Assembly (NCBI GenBank): GCA_001916965.1
Contig: MNTL01000051.1
Coordinates: forward strand, 1 to 64,000
Length of the DNA stretch: 64,000 bases
Source of the DNA: Roseburia sp. CAG:10041_57
GTDB lineage: Bacteria; Bacillota; Clostridia; Lachnospirales; Lachnospiraceae
Reading direction: 5' to 3'
The translations under genes were made by a program, and so were the position numbers. Each line of letters begins with the position of its first letter. Positions within the stretch are counted from its first letter, which is position 1. Shown piece after piece: positions 26,144 to 35,919 of this stretch. The notes under the pieces were generated by a model. That model had not been told where the DNA came from, made no database searches, and saw only the letters and a program-made list of their open reading frames with translations.

Positions 26144-26599
26144 TTATGACATACTGTTTACAGTCTTATATTTATAGAGCATTTCTGCATGATTCTGTTC
26201 TTCAATCTGGATATCAGCAAGTAATTTACGGACTGATGGTTCACCGCAGACGAACACGTCCATATTGTATTCAGAAGAGACCAGCTTCTCTGTACCGATA
26301 CAGTCTGTTGCGAGGAAGCAGTCATTCTTCTTATCCTCAGACTCCTTCATATCATAGGTGGCCTTAGGGCTGTACTGCTTGCCGTCACTATCATTACAGT
26401 CACATGGGGGCACAGTTCCATTCAACACCTGTTCAAGAGAATCATAGTGCTTTTGTTCCTCACGATGAATCTGTTCAAAGAGATTTGCAAGTACAGGGTC
26501 TTTTGCTTCCTTACTGTAACGCGCATACTTCTCTACGCAGGTCTTCTCCTGTGTCTGAAGATCTTTGATTGCTGCCATTTCTTTTTCACTTAATATCAT
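26144..26599 (-). CDS. CotF-like ferritin-fold spore coat protein
   Basis: The 151-residue protein has two helical pairs with HREEQKHYDSLEQV (about 45-58) and IEEQNHAEMLYKY (about 131-143), the ExxH-type pattern of ferritin-like and CotF proteins. The middle (about 65-115) is polar with several cysteines (CDCND, DCFLATDCIG). Related clostridial proteins are annotated as spore coat or spore-associated. A metal-binding or rubrerythrin-like role cannot be excluded. It is single, with GAGGA upstream and its own terminator. Confidence 0.6.
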   Translation of the reverse strand: MILSEKEMAAIKDLQTQEKTCVEKYARYSKEAKDPVLANLFEQIHREEQKHYDSLEQVLNGTVPPCDCNDSDGKQYSPKATYDMKESEDKKNDCFLATDCIGTEKLVSSEYNMDVFVCGEPSVRKLLADIQIEEQNHAEMLYKYKTVNSMS

Positions 26600-26662
26600 T
26601 GTAGCATCCTCTTTTCTTTTTAGATGAATTACACGATGATATTATGTCCGGTTTAAAAGACT

Positions 26663-29017
26663 TTATACAAATAACATTCCAATACATCTGACGGCAAATG
26701 CTGCGACCCAGGCAATCGCGCACTGCGCAAATACTACAAACACTGCCCATTTCCAGCCAAGCTCACGTTTTACGGACGCAATGGCTGCTACACATGGTGT
26801 ATACAAAAGGCAGAAAGCCAGAAGACTTGCTGCTGCCAGCGGTGTGATCGCCGCCAGTAAAATATCCGTACTTCCAAAAAGTACATTTAACGTTGCTACC
26901 ACGCTTTCCTTAGCCATAAAGCCGGTAATCAGTGCGGTAGATACTCTCCAGTCGCCAAAACCAAGCGGCTTAAAGACCGGTGCAATCCAGCCGGCAACTA
27001 CTGCAAGAATACTATCCCTGGAATCTGTTACCACATTCAGTCTGGTATCAAAGGTCTGTAAGAACCAGATAATAATAGTTGCAAGGAAAATGACCGTAAA
27101 TGCCCTTTGCAGGAAGTCTTTTGCCTTTTCCCACAGAAGCTGTCCTACATTCTTCGCTCCAGGCATACGGTAATTAGGCAGCTCCATGACAAATGGCACT
27201 GCTTCGCCCTTGAATTTCAATTTACGCATTACAATAGCAGACAGAATACCTACAGCGATACCGCCAAAATATAGTGCAATCATAACGAGTGCTCCATGTT
27301 CCGGGAAGAATGCTGCTGTGAAAAACAGATATATCGGCAGTTTCGCAGAACAGCTCATGTAAGGAGTGAGCAGAATCGTCATCTTGCGGTCACGCTCCGA
27401 AGGCAGCGTCCTGCTTGCCATAACGCCGGGTACTGTACAGCCAAATCCTACCAGCATAGGCACAATGCTCCGTCCTGACAGACCGATCTTACGTAACAGC
27501 TTATCCATAACAAATGCCACTCTTGCCATATATCCGCTGTCCTCCAGCATGGACAGGAAGAAGAACAGTGTCACAATAATCGGCAGGAAGCTGAGTACAC
27601 TTCCCACACCATTAAAAATACCATCTATGATCAGCGATTGCAGGACCTCGTTCACGCCTGCCGCCATCATGCCTTGCTGCACCAGATTGGTAAGCCAGCC
27701 AATTCCCATATCCAGCAGATTGGAAAGTGCCGCACCAATCACGTTAAAGGTCAGCCAGAATACCGCTGCCATAATGGCAATGAATACAGGTATCGCTGTA
27801 TATTTACCCGTCAGTACCTTATCAATTCGTGCACTTCTTGCATGTTCCCTGCTCTCATGGGGTTTAATGACTGTCTGCCTGCATACCTTGCTGATAAAAG
27901 CAAATCGCATATCTGCAATGGCTGCCGCGCGGTCAAGACCTCTCTCCTTTTCCATCTGCTGTATAATATGCTCCAGAGTCTCTTTCTCATTCTGATCCAG
28001 ATGCAGCCTGTCCAGAATCAGCATATCACCTTCTGCCAACTTCGCCGCTGCAAACCTGACAGGTATGTCATTTTCTTTGGCATGGTCTTCAATCAGGTGC
28101 ATGATACCATGCAGGCATCTATGTACTGCACCACCATGGTCGTCCGCTTCACAGAAGTCCTGTCTTCCCGGTCTTTCCTGGTATTTTGCCACATGTAATG
28201 CATGGTCTACCAATTCACTGATACCTTCATTCTTTGCAGCTGAGATGGGTACAACAGGGATTCCAAGCAGCTCCTCCAGCTCATTCACACGGATGGAGCC
28301 GCCATTCTGACGCACCTCATCCATCATGTTAAGAGCCAGAACCATAGGCACATCCAGCTCCAGAAGCTGCATGGTAAGGTACAGATTCCTCTCAATGTTC
28401 GTAGCGTCCACGATATTGATGATTCCCTTTGGATGTTCTTCCAGCACGAACTGTCTGGTCACGATCTCTTCGCTGGAATAGGGTGACATGGAATAAATAC
28501 CCGGTAAATCTGTAACCAGTGTGTCACTATGCCCTTTGATGGCTCCATCCTTACGGTCTACTGTTACACCCGGGAAATTACCCACGTGCTGGTTAGAACC
28601 GGTCAACTGGTTGAACAGTGTCGTCTTCCCACAGTTCTGATTACCTGCCAGGGCAAAAGTCAGCACTTCTCCCTCCGGCAGGGGGTGCTCATCTGCTTTG
28701 ACATGATATTTGCCGCCCTCACCCAAGCCCGGATGCTGTACATCCTTCTTCATGTCTTTCTTATGATTGGTCGCATCTATATTATCTGGTTGTCTTGTAT
28801 TCTCTATCTCTATCTTCTCTGCATCTGCCAGACGAAGCGTCAGTTCGTATCCATGTATCTGTAATTCCACCGGGTCTCCCATAGGTGCATACTTTACCAT
28901 GGTTACATCTACTCCCGGTATCAGTCCCATATCCAGAAAATGCTGGCGTAATGCGCCTTCTCCACCTACAGTAACCACAGTCGCCATACTGCCGATTGGT
29001 AACTCTTTCAGCGTCAT
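26663..29017 (-). CDS. feoB: Fused FeoA-FeoB ferrous iron transporter
   Basis: This 784-residue protein imports Fe(II). Residues 1-75 are a FeoA SH3-like domain (LRQHFLDMGLIPGVDVTMVKYAPMGDP). A polar linker (75-115) leads to the FeoB G domain with G1 GNQNCGKTT (about 125-133), G3 DLPG and NMMDE. A helical regulatory domain and a membrane channel with Gate motifs follow (MLVGFGCTVPGVMASR; LLYTPCVAAIASVKRELG). Most bacteria encode FeoA separately; fusion guarantees 1:1 expression. A promoter and a dyad lie upstream. Confidence 0.95.
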   Translation of the reverse strand: MTLKELPIGSMATVVTVGGEGALRQHFLDMGLIPGVDVTMVKYAPMGDPVELQIHGYELTLRLADAEKIEIENTRQPDNIDATNHKKDMKKDVQHPGLGEGGKYHVKADEHPLPEGEVLTFALAGNQNCGKTTLFNQLTGSNQHVGNFPGVTVDRKDGAIKGHSDTLVTDLPGIYSMSPYSSEEIVTRQFVLEEHPKGIINIVDATNIERNLYLTMQLLELDVPMVLALNMMDEVRQNGGSIRVNELEELLGIPVVPISAAKNEGISELVDHALHVAKYQERPGRQDFCEADDHGGAVHRCLHGIMHLIEDHAKENDIPVRFAAAKLAEGDMLILDRLHLDQNEKETLEHIIQQMEKERGLDRAAAIADMRFAFISKVCRQTVIKPHESREHARSARIDKVLTGKYTAIPVFIAIMAAVFWLTFNVIGAALSNLLDMGIGWLTNLVQQGMMAAGVNEVLQSLIIDGIFNGVGSVLSFLPIIVTLFFFLSMLEDSGYMARVAFVMDKLLRKIGLSGRSIVPMLVGFGCTVPGVMASRTLPSERDRKMTILLTPYMSCSAKLPIYLFFTAAFFPEHGALVMIALYFGGIAVGILSAIVMRKLKFKGEAVPFVMELPNYRMPGAKNVGQLLWEKAKDFLQRAFTVIFLATIIIWFLQTFDTRLNVVTDSRDSILAVVAGWIAPVFKPLGFGDWRVSTALITGFMAKESVVATLNVLFGSTDILLAAITPLAAASLLAFCLLYTPCVAAIASVKRELGWKWAVFVVFAQCAIAWVAAFAVRCIGMLFV

Positions 29018-29041
29018 GCTGTGTCCTCCTCATATGTCTTG

Positions 29042-29092
29042 TTGATAAATTTTCTCAAGAACAATCATAGTATATTTCGACAGTATTTTCAA
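29042..29092 (-). promoter_or_regulatory. feoAB promoter and downstream dyad
   Basis: TTGAAA (complement 29087-29092), a 17-base spacer, then TATGAT (complement 29064-29069). Just after the start site is TTGAGAAAATTTATCAA (complement 29042-29058), an imperfect dyad suited to an iron-responsive repressor. It does not match the classic 19-base Fur box well, so the regulator is left open. Confidence 0.45.
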
Positions 29093-29101
29093 TTTATAAT
29101 G

Positions 29102-29144
29102 CAAAAAATCCTGGAATTGTATAGAAAAAACAAATTTCAGGATT
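29102..29144 (-). terminator. Terminator after pdxT
   Basis: On the minus strand AATCCTGAAATT pairs imperfectly with AATTCCAGGATT and is followed by TTTTTTGC. It ends the pdxST operon ahead of feoAB. Confidence 0.7.
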
Positions 29145-29166
29145 CTTTACATACTATTTTATTTTA

Positions 29167-29748
29167 CTAAGCTGCTGCCTGACATGCCTTGCACAAGGAC
29201 AAAAAGTATTCATGCACCGCCGTAGAGTCTGTCACTTCAGGATGGAAGGAAATTCCAAGCTGCCTGCCGTACTGTACTGCTACAATATTACCATCTACTC
29301 TGGCTAATATCTCTACTCCATCACCTGCACTCTCAATATAGGGAGCGCGGATGAAAGTCAAGGGAATTTCACCGATATGTGCAACCTCTGCTACAGTCTG
29401 GAAGCTTCCAAGCTGTCTGCCATAAGCATTGCGCTTTACCGTGACAGGCAATGTACCAAAGTGAACCGTATCATCCTCTGCAAGCTTACTTGCAAGCAAA
29501 ATTAACCCTGCGCAAGTACCAAGTACCGGCATTCCCTGCGTAATCTTTTGCTGTAATGGTTCAAATAATCCAAGGTTCCGAAGCAGCTTACCCATGACGG
29601 TGCTTTCACCACCTGGGAGAATCAGACCGTCAAACTCCTGCTCCAGGTCACGCTTCTGTCTGATTTCAAAGGCTTCATGTCCCAGTGCTTCTATCATTTT
29701 CTCGTGCTCAATAAAAGCACCCTGAACTGCTAAAACTCCAATTTTCAT
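29167..29748 (-). CDS. pdxT: Pyridoxal 5'-phosphate synthase glutaminase subunit
   Basis: The 193-residue glutamine amidotransferase supplies ammonia to PdxS for vitamin B6 (PLP) synthesis. Visible residues are the oxyanion loop GGESTVMGK, nucleophile Cys in GTCAGLI (about 79), and SFHPEVT with the catalytic His and Glu near the C-terminus. It starts one base after the pdxS stop, so the two are co-translated. PLP made here serves GlyA and the MalY-type lyase encoded in the same window. Confidence 0.96.
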   Translation of the reverse strand: MKIGVLAVQGAFIEHEKMIEALGHEAFEIRQKRDLEQEFDGLILPGGESTVMGKLLRNLGLFEPLQQKITQGMPVLGTCAGLILLASKLAEDDTVHFGTLPVTVKRNAYGRQLGSFQTVAEVAHIGEIPLTFIRAPYIESAGDGVEILARVDGNIVAVQYGRQLGISFHPEVTDSTAVHEYFLSLCKACQAAA

Positions 29749-29749
29749 A

Positions 29750-30625
29750 CTAAATCCCTCTATTCGCCATCAATAACTGAATCTCCTGCTCATTGATTCC
29801 AACCATGGCTTCTCCCAGATCCTCGGAAAGCTCTGCCAGAAGCTTCGCATCCTGATAATTGGTTACTGCCTGTACAATGGCTGCTGCGCGCTTCTTTGGA
29901 TCTCCTGACTTGAAGATACCGGAGCCTACAAAGACACCTTCTGCACCCAACTGCATCATCAATGCTGCATCTGCCGGTGTTGCTACGCCGCCTGCTGCGA
30001 AATTTACAACAGGAAGCCTGCCATGCTCATGTACATATGCTACAAGATCATAAGGAACCTGCAACTCCTTAGCAGCCTGGAACAGCTCATCCTCACGCAT
30101 GGATGTCAGTCTTGCAATCTCCTGATTCATCTTTCTCATGTGGCGTACTGCCTGCACAACATCACCTGTTCCCGGCTCGCCCTTCGTACGAATCATGGAT
30201 GCACCTTCATTGATTCTTCTAAGTGCCTCACCCAGGTCCTTCGCGCCACATACGAATGGAACCTTGAATTTGGTCTTGTCAATATGATATACATCATCTG
30301 CCGGAGACAGTACTTCACTCTCATCAATATAGTCAATCTCAATGGCTTCCAGAATCTGTGCTTCTGCGAAATGTCCGATACGGCACTTTGCCATAACAGG
30401 GATGGATACCGCTTCCTGAATACCCTTGATCATCTTGGGGTCACTCATTCTGGATACGCCACCTGCTGCTCTGATATCTGCCGGGATTCTCTCCAGTGCC
30501 ATGACTGCACATGCACCTGCTTCCTGCGCAATCCTTGCCTGTTCGGGAGTGGTTACATCCATAATAACTCCACCCTTTAACATCTGTGCCAGTTCTTTAT
30601 TCAGTTCATATCTATTATTTGCCAT
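29750..30625 (-). CDS. pdxS: Pyridoxal 5'-phosphate synthase lyase subunit
   Basis: The 291-residue TIM-barrel enzyme condenses ribose 5-phosphate, glyceraldehyde 3-phosphate and ammonia into PLP as a dodecamer. Signatures are GGVIMDVTTPEQARIAQEAGA, IPVMAKCRIGHFAEAQ (catalytic Lys), VPFVCGAKDLGEALRRI (second Lys) and NFAAGGVATPADAALMM. The usual MANNRYELNKEL start is at 30625. In-frame upstream ATGs belong to the AAAGGTATGGTTATAAAT leader. A promoter lies at 30706-30734. Confidence 0.97.
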   Translation of the reverse strand: MANNRYELNKELAQMLKGGVIMDVTTPEQARIAQEAGACAVMALERIPADIRAAGGVSRMSDPKMIKGIQEAVSIPVMAKCRIGHFAEAQILEAIEIDYIDESEVLSPADDVYHIDKTKFKVPFVCGAKDLGEALRRINEGASMIRTKGEPGTGDVVQAVRHMRKMNQEIARLTSMREDELFQAAKELQVPYDLVAYVHEHGRLPVVNFAAGGVATPADAALMMQLGAEGVFVGSGIFKSGDPKKRAAAIVQAVTNYQDAKLLAELSEDLGEAMVGINEQEIQLLMANRGI

Positions 30626-30705
30626 ATTTATAACCATACCTTTCACTGACCTGTAAACTTTGTGCCACGCACATTGTCCTCTATTCCTATCTGTTTACCT
30701 TGCTT

Positions 30706-30734
30706 AGTATACTAATTGCTATTATAATACGCAA
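30706..30734 (-). promoter_or_regulatory. pdxST promoter
   Basis: TTGCGT (complement 30729-30734), a 17-base spacer, then TATACT (complement 30706-30711). It directly follows the terminator of the upstream gene and leaves a leader of about 75 bases. No riboswitch was recognised. Confidence 0.6.
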
Positions 30735-30775
30735 AAACTGACACTTAATAAAGTGTCAGTTTTGTTTATTTTTAT
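30733..30775. terminator. Terminator of the diguanylate cyclase gene
   Basis: AAAACTGACACTT and AAGTGTCAGTTTT form a 13-pair stem with loop AATA, with T-rich sequence on both sides. Confidence 0.88.
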
Positions 30776-30789
30776 ATGTACAGTTTTAT

Positions 30790-32724
30790 CTATCTTCTTC
30801 TACGCTCTCTGCCGCCATTTTCGTAGAATATGCGTTTTGCCTCATACATCTCTGTCTCTGCCTTTTTCACCAGCTCTTCCATCTGATCCAGATTCCTTGG
30901 TCTGCCGATGCTGATACCAATAGAGACATAATAGTCACTTGCCTGCAGCTTCTTTGCAATGGCTTCTGACTGTTTCGCTACATTCTCCATGTCTGCATCC
31001 AGTACAAATGCCACGAATTCATCACCACCTATACGGTAGCTGTGTGTATCTCCGAAGTAGTTTCTAATTGTCAGGGCAACTTCACGAAGCATTTCATCAC
31101 CGGCTTCATGTCCCTGTGAATTGTTCAGCTCATGCAATCCATTCACATCACAGTATACACAAGCCAGAGATTCAAACTGCATATTAGGATAATTCAGTAA
31201 GTTCTTCTGATAACAGTTTCTGTTGAGAAGCCCGGTCAGGAGATCTACTGTACCCATTTCACGGATAATATTATAGGAACGGATATTATGATACAGCATG
31301 GAAAAGCTTAACTTTACTGCCTCAAGGATATGTGTATCTTTACAATCAGGACCCATATTGCAGGTTCCAAGTACACCAACAAGCCTGCCGGATACATCAT
31401 TAACCGGTACTGCCATAAGGCTTGTTACCCCTTTATCTACCAGTAATTCATAGCTTGTTGGGGCTACTACCTTTAATTCCTCAATGTTTGGCATGAATAT
31501 ACTGCCGCTTCCATCTTTAAAATAGAAATAATGCATAAAGAAATGTACCCGTTCCTTGGGAACTCTCAGCATCGGCTGTCCCGGATCATCTTTTATCCAC
31601 TGGTACACTTCCTCCGTTCCATTCTCTCCCAGTATCTTAAAGAATACATATTGTGAATCTGTCATCTCACCGATCAATTCCAGTGCAAGTTCAATGTTAT
31701 TCTGATTCTGATGTGCTTCAAATAACAGTTCCTGAACTCTTCCTGTAAAGCTCATCAGCTCAATTCTTCTCTGTTTCTCATAATTACGTACTCTTGCATC
31801 ATGGAACATCCACATCAGATATACGATAAAGCACAGACATTCAAAGCCAACCAGCAGGAAAAGAAGTATTCTGACCTCTCTGCCATTTTTATACACTGCG
31901 CTCTCCGGTACAGAAATAGCCAGCTCCCAGTTATTGACCTCACATGGCATATAGCAGAAATACAGATTCTCGGAGCTATCCGGCATATCAAATACAGCAT
32001 ACCCTTTCCCGCCCCGCATGAGGTGTCTTGAAAGTTCAGCCATACTGCTTCTCTTAATGATACGCATATTGTCAATAAATTTTACATTTCCCAGTTTATT
32101 ACCGGAAGTATCAACAACATAATTTCCATTGCTTTTCTCTACAATATAAATATCCGCCCTCGCCCCGTAAAGATTTATATTCCATACATCCTGAAGTTCA
32201 TCCGGATTTATCACTCCACGCAGGATTCCTGTCACTTCACCATCTTTTACAATAGGAACCACACTGTAGAGAACACGTTTATCAGAATCCAGGATATCTG
32301 TACCCACTTCTGTCAGGTAAGCTCCTTTTTTGGCTTCTTTGGCAAAATCCATGCTGCCCTCAACACTGGTCATAGTCCCATCCCGTACTATCAGCGTATT
32401 ATCCGGCAGAAGTATCTCCAACCCTGACACCATACCGCACGGTTTATAATTGCTGATAATACTCAAGACAATCTCGTCATTGAGATTGTCATACTCTGCA
32501 AATATCCCAGCCAGACTCTCCAATTGTTCCTTATCATAATTAATCAGTCTTGCAATATCCTGATTAAGCTGATCTCCTGTCTGAAATAAAGTAGTATAAC
32601 AATTCTGCTCTTCTACTATATTAATCCTAAATACCGCAACCAATGTTGCTGCAGCAATCAGAACGATAATCCCCAATGTAAACAACAAATTTTTTCGTTG
32701 AAACAGGTTTTCTAATTTTTTCAT
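30790..32724 (-). CDS. Membrane sensor diguanylate cyclase (dCache-like, GAF, GGDEF)
   Basis: This 644-residue protein has a membrane helix at about 14-34, an extracellular sensor (35-280, Cache-like; SVVPIVKDGEVTGILRGVI, CYMPCEVNNWELAISVPE), a second helix (about 285-308), a GAF-like domain (about 330-480) and a GGDEF domain (about 490-640) with the intact motif in YRIGGDEFVAF. It would make cyclic di-GMP in response to an outside signal. No clear RxxD inhibitory site precedes the motif. The HD-GYP protein at 34692 could degrade the messenger. Confidence 0.9.
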   Translation of the reverse strand: MKKLENLFQRKNLLFTLGIIVLIAAATLVAVFRINIVEEQNCYTTLFQTGDQLNQDIARLINYDKEQLESLAGIFAEYDNLNDEIVLSIISNYKPCGMVSGLEILLPDNTLIVRDGTMTSVEGSMDFAKEAKKGAYLTEVGTDILDSDKRVLYSVVPIVKDGEVTGILRGVINPDELQDVWNINLYGARADIYIVEKSNGNYVVDTSGNKLGNVKFIDNMRIIKRSSMAELSRHLMRGGKGYAVFDMPDSSENLYFCYMPCEVNNWELAISVPESAVYKNGREVRILLFLLVGFECLCFIVYLMWMFHDARVRNYEKQRRIELMSFTGRVQELLFEAHQNQNNIELALELIGEMTDSQYVFFKILGENGTEEVYQWIKDDPGQPMLRVPKERVHFFMHYFYFKDGSGSIFMPNIEELKVVAPTSYELLVDKGVTSLMAVPVNDVSGRLVGVLGTCNMGPDCKDTHILEAVKLSFSMLYHNIRSYNIIREMGTVDLLTGLLNRNCYQKNLLNYPNMQFESLACVYCDVNGLHELNNSQGHEAGDEMLREVALTIRNYFGDTHSYRIGGDEFVAFVLDADMENVAKQSEAIAKKLQASDYYVSIGISIGRPRNLDQMEELVKKAETEMYEAKRIFYENGGRERRRR

Positions 32725-33016
32725 GCGTTTTCCTCTTATGTCATATAATAAAAGTAATTATATCCTATATTGTACCACATTTTTTCTATTTTTAAAGTAT
32801 ATTGTATGACATTTTGATGTGATACTTCATTTTTGCAATGTATTCATTAAAAATTGCATAATTTTAGAGTGTACCAATTCCTGTTTTATCTGCGAAAAGC
32901 ATGTATTCTCATCTTTCCTAAAATAAGCCACTTTTTTTATAAAATAACACTACACTTACTTTCCATTTTTTGTTATGCTGTAGATAGATTTAATTCAAAA
33001 CAAAGGAGACGATTCC

Positions 33017-34624
33017 ATGAAATACCATAATCCTATCATAACCGGATTTCATCCGGATCCCAGCGTATGCAGAGTTGGGAATGACTTCTATCTTGTAAAC
33101 AGCAGTTTTGAATATTTTCCGGGAATTCCAATATACCATAGCACAGATTTGACACACTGGGAGCAGATCGGACATGTTCTTGACAGAAAAAATCAGCTCA
33201 AACTGGTAAGTGGCGCACCCAATTGTCTGGGTATCTATGCTCCTACAATTCGATACCACGAAGGAATATTCTACTGTATCGTTACAAATGTCGGTGGCAG
33301 AAGCGGAGGTAATTTCTTCGTATATACCACAAACCCCTACGGCAGATGGTCCAATCCCGTCAAGCTTCCCTTTGCAGGAATTGACCCTTCGCTTTTCTTT
33401 GATGAGGATGGCAGAATCTACTATACAGGTACTGACACCGGTATCTATATAGCAGAAATCACCTTTGATGTAGTAAGAAATGACACCCCCAAGCGCAATG
33501 AGCTTCCTGTATCCATACAGAATGTAAAATGTGGAGAAAAACATTACATATGGAATGGCTCAGGCGGCAATAATCCTGAGGGTCCACATTTATACCGTAT
33601 TCATGATATGTACTACTTAATGATTGCAGAAGGTGGTACAGAATATTGCCATATGGTAACGATTGCTCGCAGTAAGAATGTATATGGTCCCTATGAAGCA
33701 TGCCCTCATAATCCGGTTCTCTCCAACAGAAGCACCTGTCTTAATATCAAGGCGATCGGACATGCTGATCTGGTAGAGGACAGTCAGGGCAGCTGGTGGG
33801 CTGTATGCCTGGGTATTCGTCCTCTGGGATATCCGTTCCGTCACAATCTCGGTCGTGAGACAATGCTTGCTCCGGTAAAATGGGAGAATGGCTGGCCCGT
33901 TATGGGAGATAACGGCACTGTTACCGAAACCTTTGAGGTCGAAACAGCCCCCGGCAAGAAAACCCGCAAATCAGACTTTTATATCCCCGGCAGCAATATG
34001 ACAGATACTTTCTGTTCCAATAAACTGCATCCATCCTGGAATACAATTTATACACCGGTAAGTAAGTTCGTTAAACCTACCAAACAGGGACTTTCTCTTT
34101 GTGCCTATGATACGACTCTGTCAGATGATAAGCCAAAGGCAATTCTGGTCCGCAGACAGGAGCATTTTCACTTTACAGCTACTGCTACTCTGACTCTGGA
34201 AAGTGTAAACGCCGGTTCCGAAGCAGGTATTACGATCTATATGAATAACAGACATCATTATGAAGCGGCACTGTCCACGGTAGGCAATGGTGAATACTTC
34301 CTGATTCTCAGACGCCGTATCGGTTCCTTGCAGGCAGTGGAAGCCCGCATTCCTTTTCATTGCAATACAGTGCAGTTCATCCTTACAGGAGATAAGAACC
34401 ACTATACCTTCTCTTATCTGGATGTGAAGCCGGATGAGAACCCCATGCCTGCATCTGCTGCTTTTCCAGGTGCTGTGGATGCCCCCGTGTTCATAGGAGA
34501 AGGAGAGGCACAGTATCTGACAACAGAAGTCGGCGGATGCTTCACCGGCAACTATATAGGTCTTTATGCTTCCAAGGGAGAAGCGCTATTCACCGAATTC
34601 TCCTATCAAGGCGGCAGATCATAA
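33017..34624 (+). CDS. GH43 beta-xylosidase / alpha-L-arabinofuranosidase
   Basis: The 535-residue protein starts NPIITGFHPDPSVCRVGNDFYLVNSSFEYFPGIPIYHS, typical of GH43 (XynB-like). The catalytic base Asp is in HPDPS (about 14), the pKa-modulating Asp in GIDPSLFFDEDG (about 123) and the acid Glu in NNPEGPH (about 188). A C-terminal beta-sandwich (about 330-535) completes the two-domain form. No signal peptide is present, so it hydrolyses imported xylo- or arabino-oligosaccharides inside the cell, downstream of the GH10 enzyme. AAAGGAG precedes the start. It is monocistronic with its own terminator. Confidence 0.92.
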   Translation: MKYHNPIITGFHPDPSVCRVGNDFYLVNSSFEYFPGIPIYHSTDLTHWEQIGHVLDRKNQLKLVSGAPNCLGIYAPTIRYHEGIFYCIVTNVGGRSGGNFFVYTTNPYGRWSNPVKLPFAGIDPSLFFDEDGRIYYTGTDTGIYIAEITFDVVRNDTPKRNELPVSIQNVKCGEKHYIWNGSGGNNPEGPHLYRIHDMYYLMIAEGGTEYCHMVTIARSKNVYGPYEACPHNPVLSNRSTCLNIKAIGHADLVEDSQGSWWAVCLGIRPLGYPFRHNLGRETMLAPVKWENGWPVMGDNGTVTETFEVETAPGKKTRKSDFYIPGSNMTDTFCSNKLHPSWNTIYTPVSKFVKPTKQGLSLCAYDTTLSDDKPKAILVRRQEHFHFTATATLTLESVNAGSEAGITIYMNNRHHYEAALSTVGNGEYFLILRRRIGSLQAVEARIPFHCNTVQFILTGDKNHYTFSYLDVKPDENPMPASAAFPGAVDAPVFIGEGEAQYLTTEVGGCFTGNYIGLYASKGEALFTEFSYQGGRS

Positions 34625-34643
34625 ACTTTATTCCATTTACTAC

Positions 34644-34684
34644 AAAAGCAGCCCGGAAATTTACTTTCCAGGCTGCTTTTTTGT
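34644..34684. terminator. Terminator between GH43 and HD-GYP genes
   Basis: AAAAGCAGCC pairs with GGCTGCTTTT, with a second inner stem (GGAAA/TTTCC), followed by TTGTTTTATT on the plus strand. It can act for both convergent genes. Confidence 0.85.
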
Positions 34685-34691
34685 TTTATTA

Positions 34692-35795
34692 CTATAATAT
34701 AATAATATTTGCACAATTTAAGTCTGTTGACAATTCATATACCCTTCCACTATTCAATCCTACTACAGTTGGACGTAATACGAATTTGGGATTATTGGCA
34801 ACAACTCTTGCCTTTTCCCCATTGCTCAGGTCAACGTTGGTCCCTACCGGATAAAGGATCACACTCTCCAGGAAGCTCTGCATAACCTGTAAATCCAGCT
34901 CTCCGGTCATCGCCATGATCATTTCTACTGCATTTCTTGGAGTGAATGCCTTCTTATAAGGTCTCTCCGTAACCAGCGCATCATAGATATCTGTAACTGC
35001 AATGATCTTGGCAAAAATATGTATCTGTTCTTCTGTAACTCCCATGGGATAACCACTGCCGTTGATCTTCTCATGATGCTGCAATACACCCATTTTCACA
35101 GCATTGGAGAGTTCCGGCTTGTCTTTCAATATCTCATATCCCAGTAAGGAATGCTTCTTGATCAGTGCAAACTCTTCATCGGTGAGCTTCTGTGCCTTAT
35201 TCAATACTTCTGTAGGAATTCTGGACTTACCAATATCATGGAGCAGTCCTGATACGCCAATCTGCTGAACCTGTTCGTCATTGAAGCCATACTGTCTGGA
35301 TACGATCATTGCCATGGTCGCTACATCCACACTATGCTTGAATGTATATTCATCACTGACCTTGAGGGCGCTGATATCCACTGCAATCGCATCATTATCA
35401 TCAATTGCCTTCACCAGATCATTGGTTATACTCCTGGTCACATCCATGAAGTTGGAAGACTCCGTATCCTGATACAGGTATTGGATGCCTTCTGCTACAC
35501 GCTTCTTTACACTCTCTGACAAATGTACCTTTGCCCTGTCTTTTACCTGTCTCTGGTCGATTTTCTGTTGAACCTGGGCAGTAATGACCGGCTGTTCTTC
35601 AGTATCCTTATCCTCAATTACACCTGTGCGGATATATACCCCGGTAATTCCCATCTTTCTCATGGATTCGACCAGATACTCGTCCAGCTGTGTTCCTCTA
35701 GCTATCAGTACTCTGTCTGCTCTGTCTGCAATTGTCTGTTCCAGAATCATACCGGGTTTGATTACCCTGGTAGACATATATTTTCTTAAAATCAC
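34692..35795 (-). CDS. HD-GYP domain phosphodiesterase
   Basis: The 367-residue soluble protein has an N-terminal DUF3391-like region (STRVIKPGMILEQTIADRADRVLIARGTQLDEY) and a C-terminal HD-GYP domain (about 145-310) with FKHSVDVA, LLHDIGKSRIP, KKHSLLGYEIL, HHEKINGSGYP and DIYDALVTERPYKKA. HD-GYP enzymes hydrolyse cyclic di-GMP. A short beta-rich tail follows. GTG 35795 is preferred, with GAGGTGA six bases upstream; ATG 35777 is the alternative but has no binding site. Confidence 0.9.
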   Translation of the reverse strand: MILRKYMSTRVIKPGMILEQTIADRADRVLIARGTQLDEYLVESMRKMGITGVYIRTGVIEDKDTEEQPVITAQVQQKIDQRQVKDRAKVHLSESVKKRVAEGIQYLYQDTESSNFMDVTRSITNDLVKAIDDNDAIAVDISALKVSDEYTFKHSVDVATMAMIVSRQYGFNDEQVQQIGVSGLLHDIGKSRIPTEVLNKAQKLTDEEFALIKKHSLLGYEILKDKPELSNAVKMGVLQHHEKINGSGYPMGVTEEQIHIFAKIIAVTDIYDALVTERPYKKAFTPRNAVEMIMAMTGELDLQVMQSFLESVILYPVGTNVDLSNGEKARVVANNPKFVLRPTVVGLNSGRVYELSTDLNCANIIIL

Positions 35796-35871
35796 GTACT
35801 TCACCTCAATTACACACACTCTCTCTGATACAAGAGTACCACAGGGAAAAGCAAAAGTCTATACCAAAAAA

Positions 35872-35898
35872 GGCACATTGCCTTACAGACAATGTGCC
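35872..35898 (-). terminator. Terminator of the NCS2 permease gene
   Basis: GGCACATTG (35872-35880) pairs with CAATGTGCC (35890-35898) and is followed on the minus strand by TTTTTTGG. Confidence 0.82.
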
Positions 35899-35919
35899 CA
35901 CTGATTCCTCTTATAAAAT

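Noticed and set aside
26781..27995. Long plus-strand open frames inside feoAB and other minus-strand genes
   Set aside because: They lie fully within well-supported genes, lack ribosome binding sites and show no recognisable protein features.
29042..29058. Classic Fur box before feoAB
   Set aside because: The dyad TTGAGAAAATTTATCAA has several mismatches to the Fur consensus; it is kept only as an unnamed candidate operator.
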